Part shown: one piece after another, positions 33,932 to 41,544 of the stretch
Position numbering within the stretch: position 1 is the first letter of the stretch
Layout: each line of letters opens with the position of its first letter
Origin: Streptomyces olivaceoviridis
GTDB lineage: Bacteria > Actinomycetota > Actinomycetes > Streptomycetales > Streptomycetaceae
NCBI RefSeq assembly: GCF_014650115.1
Contig: NZ_BMUI01000018.1
Span: 124,001-188,000, forward strand
Length of the DNA: 64,000 bases
Reading direction: 5' to 3'
Notes under the pieces: generated by a model
The model's input: only the letters and a program-made list of their open reading frames with translations
What the model was told of the DNA's origin: nothing
The model's database searches: none
Position numbers and translations under genes: made by a program

Positions 33932-34255
33932 GTGATCAGCATCACCACCAGCACCACCGTCAGCACGGCCAAACTGACCGATCGCTCGACCGTCTCCACG
34001 TGCATGCTCGGCGCCTCGAACCAGGGCACCGGTCTGTCCGGCATCCGTGCCGTGCGTCCGGCGTCCTCCCCTGCCCTCGCGGTTCTTCCCATCCGTGAGC
34101 GCAATGAGCGACCGACCAAGGCACTGGAAGCGGTAGCGGCACAGGCGCACGCCTATGCCTTTGCGGCGGCCGGTGCCGGATTCCGGAAGCAGACGACGCA
34201 GCACCACCTGATGTGGGCCTTCCGTGGGCCAGAACCCTGGAGTGATCCAGCCTGA
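33932..34255 (+). CDS. uORF in the wblC leader (107 codons)
   Basis: GTG 33932 to TGA 34253-34255, with the very strong ribosome site AGAGGAGG (33916-33923) at 8 nt; an in-frame ATG at 33863 would extend it. The product starts Ser/Thr-rich (MISITTSTTVSTAKL) and resembles no enzyme I know. Its stop codon lies inside an 8-bp hairpin (34250-34268) directly upstream of an intrinsic terminator and 175 nt before wblC. In mycobacteria and Streptomyces the whiB7/wblC leader uses translation of a uORF to sense ribosome-targeting antibiotics: stalled translation prevents the terminator from forming. The arrangement here fits that model. A separate function of the peptide cannot be excluded. Confidence 0.65.
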   Translation: MISITTSTTVSTAKLTDRSTVSTCMLGASNQGTGLSGIRAVRPASSPALAVLPIRERNERPTKALEAVAAQAHAYAFAAAGAGFRKQTTQHHLMWAFRGPEPWSDPA

Positions 34256-34321
34256 TCGCCGATCAGGCCGGCGCCTTCAGGGCCGCGGAACCCCATCCGG
34301 GATCCGCGGCCCTTCTGTTTT
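34250..34321 (+). terminator. wblC leader hairpin plus intrinsic terminator (attenuator)
   Basis: Hairpin 1: GCCTGATC (34250-34257), loop GCC, GATCAGGC (34261-34268), embracing the uORF stop codon. Terminator: AGGGCCGCGGA (34279-34289) pairs perfectly over 11 bp with TCCGCGGCCCT (34303-34313), followed by TCTGTTTT (34314-34321). It precedes wblC by 108 nt with no gene between, so it acts as an attenuator rather than an end-of-operon terminator. Confidence 0.75.
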
Positions 34322-34429
34322 CCCCGAACGGGGACGACGGAGCGAAGGGGCCTCGGGACAGGAAGAGAACCCGGTACCCAGCCGACACCCGGTCAACCGG
34401 CCGGACCGACCAGACGAGGAAGACCACCC

Positions 34430-34798
34430 GTGCAACTCGAAGCGCACGCCCCGTCCGTACCGCCTTCGCAAACCATGCCCCCGCCCGGCCTCACGGAGGA
34501 CTCCACCTTGACCCCCCTCACCGCGCTCACCGCGCTCGACGACGCCATCGAGAACCTCGGCGTACCCGTCCCCTGCCGCTCCTACGACCCGGAGGTCTTC
34601 TTCGCCGAGTCGCCGGCGGACGTGGAGTACGCCAAGTCCCTCTGCCGCACCTGCCCGCTGATGGAGGCCTGCCTCACCGGCGCCAAGGAGCGGCGTGAGC
34701 CCTGGGGCGTCTGGGGTGGCGAGCTGTTCGTCCAGGGCGTCGTCGTCGCCCGGAAGCGGCCCCGTGGCCGCCCGCGGAAGAACCCGGTCACGGCATGA
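34430..34798 (+). CDS. wblC: WhiB7-type transcription regulator WblC
   Basis: 122 residues from GTG 34430 (GAGGAAG upstream). The four iron-sulfur ligands are C49, C72, C75 and C81 (PCRSYDP and CRTCPLMEAC); the turn GVWGG is at 93-97; the AT-hook RGRPRKN at 112-118 is the feature that separates WhiB7/WblC from other Wbl proteins. It binds the principal sigma factor and AT-rich DNA next to the -35 and activates intrinsic antibiotic-resistance genes. Control is inferred from an autoregulatory promoter and an attenuator in the long leader. The next gene overlaps its stop (ATGA). Confidence 0.96.
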   Translation: MQLEAHAPSVPPSQTMPPPGLTEDSTLTPLTALTALDDAIENLGVPVPCRSYDPEVFFAESPADVEYAKSLCRTCPLMEACLTGAKERREPWGVWGGELFVQGVVVARKRPRGRPRKNPVTA

Positions 34799-35118
34799 AC
34801 ACCGCAGGAACGATCGATCGCCCCCTCACGCACGACCCCAAGAAGCAGGCCCCGATGAAGCCGTCCACCAGCGAGCCCGCCGGCTCCGCGACCACAGACT
34901 TCACCACCACCGGCGCGACCGAAGCGCGCCAGAACAGGAACCGTGAGATGCAACTCATGCAAGAAGCCCTGGCTCGTGCGCATATGCACGAGCGACTCCA
35001 TGACGCCGCGCGCGAACGCCGGGCCGTGCGCCTGGCGGTCGCCCAGCGGATGCAGCGGCGAGCCGAGCGCGCCTCGCTGCGCGCCCGCCGCGCGCTCGCC
35101 ATGGCCGTCATGCAGTAA
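34795..35118 (+). CDS. Small basic helical protein downstream of wblC
   Basis: 107 residues, ATG 34795 overlapping the wblC stop codon by 4 nt, so expression should follow wblC. The first 45 residues are Thr/Ser/Pro-rich; the rest (about 46-107) is one long amphipathic region, very rich in Arg, Ala, Met and Gln (EMQLMQEALARAHMHERLHDAA, then many RR pairs), resembling a nucleic-acid- or ribosome-binding helix. I do not recognise the family. Coupling to wblC suggests a part in the antibiotic response; this is inference from position. A strong hairpin terminator follows. Confidence 0.72.
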   Translation: MNTAGTIDRPLTHDPKKQAPMKPSTSEPAGSATTDFTTTGATEARQNRNREMQLMQEALARAHMHERLHDAARERRAVRLAVAQRMQRRAERASLRARRALAMAVMQ

Positions 35119-35171
35119 GGCACACACCTGAGCAGCGGTGGCCTCCCGGAGCAGGGAGGCGAAGCCTCCCC

Positions 35172-35207
35172 GCGGGGGCCGGTCCGGCCGAACGGACCGG
35201 CCCCCGC
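35172..35207 (+). terminator. Terminator of the wblC transcript
   Basis: GCGGGGGCCGGTCCG (35172-35186) pairs perfectly over 15 bp with CGGACCGGCCCCCGC (35193-35207), loop GCCGAA; no T tract. Confidence 0.8.
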
Positions 35208-35255
35208 AGTGCGTTGCGCCCGCCGAACCGCCGGTCACGGGGTTATCGTCACCGG

Positions 35256-35465
35256 GTGACGAGTCTTCCCGGCGGAAGTGACCAGGGCGGCTCCACCGCG
35301 GAGCGCCGCCCGGTGTGCGCCCGCTGCGGCACCCCCGCCGACGGCCCCCAGCCGGCCACCTGGACCTGCTCCGTGGAGAACGGCGTCCGCCAGTACTTCT
35401 GCGACGCCTGCTCCCGGGAGAACCTCCGGGCGATCGAGGGACGGCTGGACTCGGCCTGGTGGTGA
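35256..35465 (+). CDS. Small zinc-ribbon-like protein
   Basis: 69 residues from GTG 35256, which lies 6 nt after TATCGT (35244-35249) and has no ribosome site, so leaderless translation is likely. Two Cys pairs (VCARCGTP and YFCDACS) spaced by about 27 residues form a zinc-ribbon pattern; a further Cys is in TWTCSVENG. Everything else is short and hydrophilic. The function is not known; it may bind nucleic acid or protein. It converges on the ABC1 kinase gene across a 67-bp C-rich gap without a clear hairpin. Confidence 0.7.
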   Translation: MTSLPGGSDQGGSTAERRPVCARCGTPADGPQPATWTCSVENGVRQYFCDACSRENLRAIEGRLDSAWW

Positions 35466-35532
35466 GATCCCTTCTCCGGGGGCCTCCCCCCGCCCCCTCC
35501 CCCCACCCCCCAAAGAACTCAGGGCACGCCGA

Positions 35533-36915
35533 TCACGCCCCCTCCGCCGACTCCTCCTCGTCGGTGCCGGTGTCCTCGGGCGCGTCGGCGGCGAAGCCCG
35601 GGAGCCATTCCTCCAGTTCGTCGCGGAGGCGTACGTCGGCGCCCAGTTGGCACAGGACCCCGATCGTGCTGAGGGTCACCCGGTGTATCAGCAGGTAGGC
35701 CGGCGGCAGGTTGAGCTGCTTGCCGAGCTGGTAGGCGGGGGAGCGGGGGTCGGCGATGCGGGCGGCCTGGCTGCGCATCCAGGAGCGGGTGAAGGTGAAC
35801 GCCTCCACGCGGGCCGGCTCGATGATCGGCAGCAGGTAGTCGAGGACCGCGTCCGGGTCCAGTTCGACGGTCTCCTTCACGAAGCCCTCGGCGCACAGCA
35901 GCTCGTAGACCGTCTCCGCCTCCCCGTCCAGTGTCATCCGCAACGAGATGCCGATCGGGGTCGGCAGGCCGCCGGGGAGCCGGTCGACGGTGCCGAAGTC
36001 CAGCACGCCCAGGCGCCAGTCGTCCGGACCGTCCGGGCCGCCGGGCAGCAGACGGAAGTTGCCCGGATGGGGGTCGGCGTGCAGCAGGCCGGTGCGGGCC
36101 GGGCCGGAGAAGAGGAAGCGGGCCAGGAGCTGGCCGGCCCGGTCGCGCTGCTCCTGGGTGCCGTCCGCGATGACCTCGGACAGCGGGATGCCGTCGATCC
36201 ACTCGGTCACCAGCACCTGGTCGCACTGGTGCACCACCGCCGGGACGACCACGTCCGGGTCGTCCGCGAACTCCTCCGCGTGGACGCTCTGCGCCTGGGC
36301 CTCCAGCCCGTAGTCCAGTTCCTCCGAGACGCGGTCCCTCAGCTCGGCGATCAGCGGCTTGATGTCCATACCCGGGATGAGCGGACCCAACAGCCGGGCG
36401 AACCGGCTCAGTTGACCGAGGTCGGAGAGCAGTGCCTCACCCGCGCCCGGGTACTGCACCTTGACCGCGACCTCACGGCCGTCGTGCCACACCGCCCGGT
36501 GCACCTGGCCGATCGAGGCCGCGGCGGCCGGCTTGTCCTCGAACTCCTCGAAGAGGTCGCGCCAGTCCGGCCCGAGCCGTTCCTGGAGCACCGTGTGCAC
36601 GGTGCGGGTCGGCATCGGCGGGGCGGCCTCCTGGAGCTTGGTCAGGGCCGCGCGGTAGGGGCCGGCGATCTCCTCCGGCAGCGCCGACTCGAAGACGGAC
36701 AGCGCCTGCCCGAACTTCATCGCGCCGCCCTTGAGCTCGCCGAGCACCTTGAACAGTTGCTCCGCCGTGCGCTGTTGCAGCTCGCGGCCGACGATCTCCG
36801 CGGACTCGCCCACGATCCGCTTGCCCAGCCCCCAGGTCGCCCGGCCGGCGAAGCCGAGCGGGAGCGCGGCGAGCTTGGCGGTACGGGTGACCGCCTTCCG
36901 GGGAAGATCAGACAT
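35533..36915 (-). CDS. ABC1/UbiB-family atypical kinase
   Basis: 460 residues, ATG 36915-36913 with GGAGG 8 nt upstream on the minus strand. It carries the ABC1 hallmarks: KFGQ (the KxGQ motif), the Ala-rich loop AAAASIGQVH replacing the Gly loop, VAVKVQYPG with the ATP Lys, ADPHPGNF as catalytic loop, and LDFGT as metal-binding motif. The family (UbiB/Coq8/ADCK) has ATPase or kinase activity linked to isoprenoid-quinone and lipid metabolism. The mycobacterial orthologue lies next to whiB7 and has been linked to macrolide tolerance. The gene overlaps the end of the ThiF-like gene by 8 nt, so they are one operon. Confidence 0.9.
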   Translation of the reverse strand: MSDLPRKAVTRTAKLAALPLGFAGRATWGLGKRIVGESAEIVGRELQQRTAEQLFKVLGELKGGAMKFGQALSVFESALPEEIAGPYRAALTKLQEAAPPMPTRTVHTVLQERLGPDWRDLFEEFEDKPAAAASIGQVHRAVWHDGREVAVKVQYPGAGEALLSDLGQLSRFARLLGPLIPGMDIKPLIAELRDRVSEELDYGLEAQAQSVHAEEFADDPDVVVPAVVHQCDQVLVTEWIDGIPLSEVIADGTQEQRDRAGQLLARFLFSGPARTGLLHADPHPGNFRLLPGGPDGPDDWRLGVLDFGTVDRLPGGLPTPIGISLRMTLDGEAETVYELLCAEGFVKETVELDPDAVLDYLLPIIEPARVEAFTFTRSWMRSQAARIADPRSPAYQLGKQLNLPPAYLLIHRVTLSTIGVLCQLGADVRLRDELEEWLPGFAADAPEDTGTDEEESAEGA

Positions 36916-38122
36916 GCGCCCTCCAGGTCCCAGTCGGCCGTGCCGCGCCTGCTTCGCGTCGCCGCTTCGTCGACGGCCGTTGCACCGCCATTGTCGCGCG
37001 TGTCCCGCCATCGGTTGCCGAGTGCTCTCGTTTCTCTCTCCCGGCCGCCCCGCAGGCGCATTCCGGATGCGGCCGGACCGGCCGGGCCCGCCAGTCCAGA
37101 CCGGGCAGGGACACCTCCCAGCGAGTACCGGCGGCGGACGGCGACCCCCCGTCGAGGAAGGCCAGGGCGTGCGCCGCGGCGAGACCGGCCACCGCCGTGG
37201 CCAGGGTCAGGTCGCAGGCGCCGACGCGGCGGGACCTTCCGGACCGCCACTGGGTGACCAGACGGGGCCAGGCCGGGTCCCGGTCCGTGCGTTCCCGGTC
37301 CAGGCAGCCGGCGCAGCCCGTCTCGCCGGGCAGGACGAGCGGGCCGACGACACCCGTGCCCTCCACGACCCCGGCGTAGAGATGAGGGGTGCCGGTGGTC
37401 ATCAGCGGTTCGGCGGTGAACGGGTCCGGGGCGTGCACGGCGACATCGTCGCGGGGCGCGAAGATCACCAGGGAGAGGCCGGGCTCCTCGGCGCCGGAAC
37501 CCGGGGCGTGGGCGTGGCGCGGTGGACGGTCCGGTGCGGCGCGGCGGACGGCGGACCGGGCCGCCGCGTCCCGGCGGTCGCCCAGCGACTCGGTGGCCAG
37601 CCCGCCCGGCGCCACGTCCCACGGCTCCACCCGGCCCACGTCGCACACGTCGACCTCGCCGACGCCGGCGCCCGACAGCACCGACGCGAGCAGGGCGCCG
37701 ACCCGGCCCGCGCCGCGCACCCGGACGCGCAGCGCGCGCCGGGCCGCGAGCCGCGCCAGCGCGCCGCCCGGTTCGGGTGTGAGGAGGGACAGTGAGGCGA
37801 GGTCGGGGCGCAGCCGTTCGAGGACGGCCGTCTTCTCCCGCAGCGCGTCCGCGGCCGGTCCGCCGCCGCGCGTGTCGTCGAGGAGGCCCGCGCGGGCCAG
37901 CCGCTCCACCAGCGCGTCGACGTGGTCGGCCGGCACGTCCGCCCGGCGGCCCTCCTCGCGCAGCAGCGGCAGTCCGCGCGTGCCGTCGAGCAGGTCCAGG
38001 AAGCTGCCGGTCGCCGTGGCGACCGGACCCAGGGTCAGGGCGTGCGCCGGGGTCATCCCGAACTGCACGGTGTTGCGGTCGCGCCAGCCGCGCCGCAGCG
38101 CGGGTTTCACCACCGGATGCAT
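36908..38122 (-). CDS. ThiF/E1-like protein (TOMM-cyclodehydratase-like, orphan)
   Basis: 404 residues, ATG 38122-38120 with GGGGGA upstream. An N-terminal winged-helix-like region (about 1-95: NTVQFGMTPAHALTLGPV..., AGLLDD) resembles the peptide-clamp part of TOMM E1-like proteins. The middle is a Rossmann ThiF-like domain, with VRVRGAGRVGALLASVLSGAGVG as the modified ATP-site glycine motif. Zinc-type Cys are in CAGCLDRERTDRD and ECACG. The pattern CxxCLDxxRxxxD is typical of E1-like proteins that present peptides to YcaO enzymes, yet no YcaO, precursor peptide or sulfur carrier is nearby. Orthologues sit beside the ABC1 kinase and whiB7 across actinobacteria. True function unknown. Confidence 0.75.
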   Translation of the reverse strand: MHPVVKPALRRGWRDRNTVQFGMTPAHALTLGPVATATGSFLDLLDGTRGLPLLREEGRRADVPADHVDALVERLARAGLLDDTRGGGPAADALREKTAVLERLRPDLASLSLLTPEPGGALARLAARRALRVRVRGAGRVGALLASVLSGAGVGEVDVCDVGRVEPWDVAPGGLATESLGDRRDAAARSAVRRAAPDRPPRHAHAPGSGAEEPGLSLVIFAPRDDVAVHAPDPFTAEPLMTTGTPHLYAGVVEGTGVVGPLVLPGETGCAGCLDRERTDRDPAWPRLVTQWRSGRSRRVGACDLTLATAVAGLAAAHALAFLDGGSPSAAGTRWEVSLPGLDWRARPVRPHPECACGAAGREKREHSATDGGTRATMAVQRPSTKRRREAGAARPTGTWRAHV

Positions 38123-38354
38123 GACAGGTCCCCCGTGTCCGTGAATGCGTGTCTGCGCCAGCATGCCCGTGTCGTGGTCCGGGCACCGGGAGTTATCCAC
38201 AGGCTGGGGGTGTTCTTCGTATCAACGAGACGGGATGAAGTGGTGCAAAAGGGGTGAGTGGATCGGTCGTACGAATCAAACACATGGTGGGGGATCCGGA
38301 GTGAACCGTCCCCGGGCCGGGACTTTGCCCCCGTCCAGCGGGTAACGTCGGGGC

Positions 38355-38960
38355 GTGCCCGCCGACCCACTGCACCGTGCCGGTGAACCACAGCGCAGCA
38401 CGACGAGCCAGCCGCCCCGCGGCTCCGGGGCGAGCGCGATCGAGGTCCGCAGGAGCGCCCGGCGCCGCCGGACGGTCTCCGCGTACCGCGAGGGCGACCG
38501 CACCGTCGTACTGATCCCCGCCCGGATGTCGAAGGCGGAGGAGCAGCGCTGGGTCACCCTCATGCTCGACAAGCTCGCCGCCCAGGAGAGCAAGCGGGTG
38601 CTGGGCGACGCCGCGCTGGCCGAGCGTGCCGAGCGGCTGTCCGCCCAGTACTTCGACGGCCGGGCCCGGCCCGCCTCCGTGCGCTGGGTCACCAACCAGA
38701 ACACCCGCTGGGGTTCGTGCACCCCGGCCGAGGGCAGCATCAGGCTGTCGCACCGGTTGCAGGGGATGCCGGAGTACGTCGTCGACTACGTGCTCTGCCA
38801 CGAGCTGGCGCATCTGCTCGTCCCGGGCCACGGTCCCGACTTCTGGCGGCTGCTGGATGCCTACCCGCGCACCGAGCGGGCCCGCGGCTACCTCGAAGGA
38901 GTGGTCGCCGCCGCCCGGCTGCCGCATGTGCCGGGCGCGCGCGATGAGCAGGAGACCTGA
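38355..38960 (+). CDS. YgjP/M48-like metal-dependent hydrolase (DUF45)
   Basis: 201 residues from GTG 38355, 6 nt after TAACGT (38343-38348). The first 35 residues are disordered. The domain contains RWVTNQNTRWGSC, then YVVDYVLCHELAHLLVPGHGPDFW: HELAH supplies the zinc His pair and general base, and the later His in PGHGPDFW completes the YgjP/SprT-like site. It is an intracellular zinc hydrolase of unknown substrate. It is divergent from the ThiF-like gene; the 232-bp gap between them contains TTATCCACA (38193-38201), a perfect DnaA-box sequence. Confidence 0.88.
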   Translation: MPADPLHRAGEPQRSTTSQPPRGSGASAIEVRRSARRRRTVSAYREGDRTVVLIPARMSKAEEQRWVTLMLDKLAAQESKRVLGDAALAERAERLSAQYFDGRARPASVRWVTNQNTRWGSCTPAEGSIRLSHRLQGMPEYVVDYVLCHELAHLLVPGHGPDFWRLLDAYPRTERARGYLEGVVAAARLPHVPGARDEQET

Positions 38961-39154
38961 GCGGACTGCGGGTCTCCGGCGTCTTCCCGGGGTGACCGGG
39001 AGCCGTCCCGTGCGCCGAGCGCCTTCCGTGTGAGCGGCCGGGTGCGGTTGTGTACCGGGTCTGTACCGACCAGCACCCTCGGGGGTCGCTGTCGGTCTTT
39101 GCCGTTAGCCTGGCGCGACGCACTCACATTCGGGATGGGGGACGGTCGTAACGC

Positions 39155-40834
39155 ATGGCCAGGGAATTCCAACGCGGCCACAAGGCCAGGATCAGTGACC
39201 TCACCGCGGGCACGGATCTGTACGTAGGCGTGCAGATCTCCGGCCCCGGACTGACCTTCGACATCAGCTGCTTCGGTCTGGACGCCGACGAGCGTCTCTC
39301 GGACGACCGGTACTTCGTCTTCTTCAACCAGCCGAAGTCCCCGGAGGAGTCCATCCAGCTGCTGGGCGCCCAGGCGGGCGACACGGAGTCGTTCCGGGTC
39401 ACGCTCGACCGGATCCCCTCGCACATCCGCAAGCTGTCCTTCACGGCGACCATCGACGGCGCCGGACAGATGTCCCAGATCGCTCCCGGATACCTGCGCG
39501 TCGTGGCGGGCGGCGAGGAGGTCGCGCGGTACTCCTTCAGCGGCGCGGAGTTCTCCACCGAGCGGGCCGTGATGCTCGGTGACTTCTACTTCAAGGACGG
39601 GTGGCGGTTCGCCGCCGTCGGACAGGGCTTCGACGGCGGTCTGGAGGCGCTGCTGAGGAACTTCGGCGGCGAGGTGCTGGAGGAGGAGGCGCCCGCCGCC
39701 CCGCAGCAGCCCCAGTCCGGCGCGGCAGCACCCGGCTTCGCCCCGCCCGCCCAGACCACGCCCCCACCCGCGTTCGGCGCCCCGGCCCCCGCACCAGTCC
39801 CCGCACCAGCCCCGGCCCCCGCACCCGCTCCGGCGCCCGCCCCGCAGGGCTTCGCCCCGCCGCCCGGCCACACCCCGCCCCCGGCCCCGGCGCCCGGCCC
39901 GAACGTGCACGCCGCGCCGACGGTCGTCGCACCCCTCACCCCGCCCGGGGCCGGCACCGTCCCGCCGCCGGCCCCCGCACCCGCGCCCTACGGCCAGCCG
40001 CCGCAGCAGCCGTCGTACGGCGGCCGGCCCGGCGCGCCGACGCCTCCCGGATATGGTCAGCAGCCCGCCCCCTACGGCGGTCAGCCGACCGCGCCCATGC
40101 CCCCGGGCTACGGACAGGTCCCCGGCCATCAGCCCGCCGCGTACGGAGTGCCGCAGGGCGCGCCCCAGGGCGGTGTCGGGGTGACGGCCGCGCTCCAGGC
40201 GTTCAAGGAGACGCCGACCGGACAGCGCTGGACGCAGCAGAACAAGAAGCTGATCCGCGTCGACCTCGGCATCGGCGGCCAGCCCGTGCTGGCCAAGCAG
40301 GGCAGCATGGTGCTCTACCAGGGCAAGGTCGACTTCAGCTACAAGGGCGCCGGGCTCGCCGGGCGGATCGTCGGCAACGCCACCGGCCAGGAGATGCAGC
40401 TGATGCGCTGCACCGGCCAGGGCCAGGTGTTCCTCGCCGAGAACTCCACCCATCTGCACCCCGTCGAGCTCCAGGGCGACGCCATCTGCGTGTCCGCGGA
40501 GAACGTCCTCGCGTTCGACGAGAGCCTCCAGTACGAGGTCCGCCGCATCGAGGGCCACGGCATCCCCGGCGGCGCGCTGTTCACCATGCAGTTCCAGGGC
40601 ACCGGCACGATCGTCGTCAAGACGCACGGCACCCCCGTGGTACTGCCGGTCACGCCGACCACCTTCGCCGACTGCAACGCCGTCGTCGCCTGGTCGGCCG
40701 CCTCCCAGGTCATCGTCTCCAGCCAGGTCCGCATGCGCCGCAACGCCTATCCGGGCGACACCGGGGAGAGCGTCAACCTCCAGTTCCGGGGCGCCCCCGG
40801 CAACTTCATCGTCGTCCAGCCCTACGAGGTCTAG
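39155..40834 (+). CDS. TerD-AIM24 fusion protein
   Basis: 559 residues from ATG 39155; GGGGGAC lies upstream and TAGCCT near 39108 may be the -10. Residues 1-175 form a TerD-type domain (VGVQISGPGLTFDISCFGLDADERLSDDRYFVFFN, with the acidic calcium-site residues). A 170-residue Pro/Ala/Gly-rich linker follows, then an AIM24 domain (about 350-559) with LAKQGSMVLYQGKVDF and the closing NFIVVQPYEV. TerD proteins act in tellurite and envelope stress; AIM24 domains are beta-helical proteins of uncertain role. Two stand-alone AIM24 genes follow at 12- and 17-nt gaps, so the three form one operon and perhaps one complex. Confidence 0.88.
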   Translation: MAREFQRGHKARISDLTAGTDLYVGVQISGPGLTFDISCFGLDADERLSDDRYFVFFNQPKSPEESIQLLGAQAGDTESFRVTLDRIPSHIRKLSFTATIDGAGQMSQIAPGYLRVVAGGEEVARYSFSGAEFSTERAVMLGDFYFKDGWRFAAVGQGFDGGLEALLRNFGGEVLEEEAPAAPQQPQSGAAAPGFAPPAQTTPPPAFGAPAPAPVPAPAPAPAPAPAPAPQGFAPPPGHTPPPAPAPGPNVHAAPTVVAPLTPPGAGTVPPPAPAPAPYGQPPQQPSYGGRPGAPTPPGYGQQPAPYGGQPTAPMPPGYGQVPGHQPAAYGVPQGAPQGGVGVTAALQAFKETPTGQRWTQQNKKLIRVDLGIGGQPVLAKQGSMVLYQGKVDFSYKGAGLAGRIVGNATGQEMQLMRCTGQGQVFLAENSTHLHPVELQGDAICVSAENVLAFDESLQYEVRRIEGHGIPGGALFTMQFQGTGTIVVKTHGTPVVLPVTPTTFADCNAVVAWSAASQVIVSSQVRMRRNAYPGDTGESVNLQFRGAPGNFIVVQPYEV

Positions 40835-40846
40835 AGGGAGCCCGTC

Positions 40847-41527
40847 ATGAACCAGCCGCTCGCGGGCTTCGCCCCCGCACCCGTCACCGCCCGCATGGAG
40901 AACCACGGCAACCACATGCTGAAGGTCGCCCTCCAGACCGGGAACGACCTCCTCGCGCGCGTGGGGTCGATGGTCGCCTACGAAGGCTTCATCCAGTACG
41001 AGCCCAACCCGCCCGCCGTCCGCCAGATCGCCCGCGACTGGGTCACCGGCGAGGGCGCGCCGCTGATGAAGTGCTCCGGCGACGGCCTGCTCTACCTCGC
41101 CGACTACGGCGCCGACGTCGTCGTGATCAACCTCGACGGCGACGGCATCTCCGTCAACGCCACCAACCTGCTCGCCTTCGACGCGCACCTCACCTGGGGC
41201 GTGGAGCGCGTGAAGGGGCTCGCGAAGTTCGCCGGCCAGGGCCTGTGGAACACGAAGATCTCCGGGCAGGGCTGGGTCGCGCTGACCTCCCGGGGAAAGC
41301 CGATCGTCGTGGACTGCGGCGGCGGCGAGGACGAGACGTACGTCGACCCCGACGCGCTCGTCGCCTGGTCGCCGAACCTGAAGGTGAAGGGCAAGCGCAG
41401 CTTCAAGGCCCAGTCGCTGATCGGCCGGGGCAGCGGAGAGGCCTACCAGATGGCCTTCTCCGGCCAGGGCATCGTCGTCGTCCAGCCCAGCGAGGACAGC
41501 ACCGACCGCCTCCGGGTCCGGGGCTGA
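40847..41527 (+). CDS. AIM24-family protein, copy 2
   Basis: 226 residues from ATG 40847 with AGAGGGAG upstream. It is a single AIM24 domain (LLARVGSMVAYEGFIQYEP near the start, GQGIVVVQPSED near the end), clearly paralogous to the C-terminal half of the upstream fusion and to the next gene. No signal peptide or membrane segment. Proteins of this family form compact beta-helices; several Streptomyces carry them in tandem triplets. Second gene of a three-gene operon. Confidence 0.88.
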   Translation: MNQPLAGFAPAPVTARMENHGNHMLKVALQTGNDLLARVGSMVAYEGFIQYEPNPPAVRQIARDWVTGEGAPLMKCSGDGLLYLADYGADVVVINLDGDGISVNATNLLAFDAHLTWGVERVKGLAKFAGQGLWNTKISGQGWVALTSRGKPIVVDCGGGEDETYVDPDALVAWSPNLKVKGKRSFKAQSLIGRGSGEAYQMAFSGQGIVVVQPSEDSTDRLRVRG

Positions 41528-41544
41528 GGGGGAGCCAGAACACC

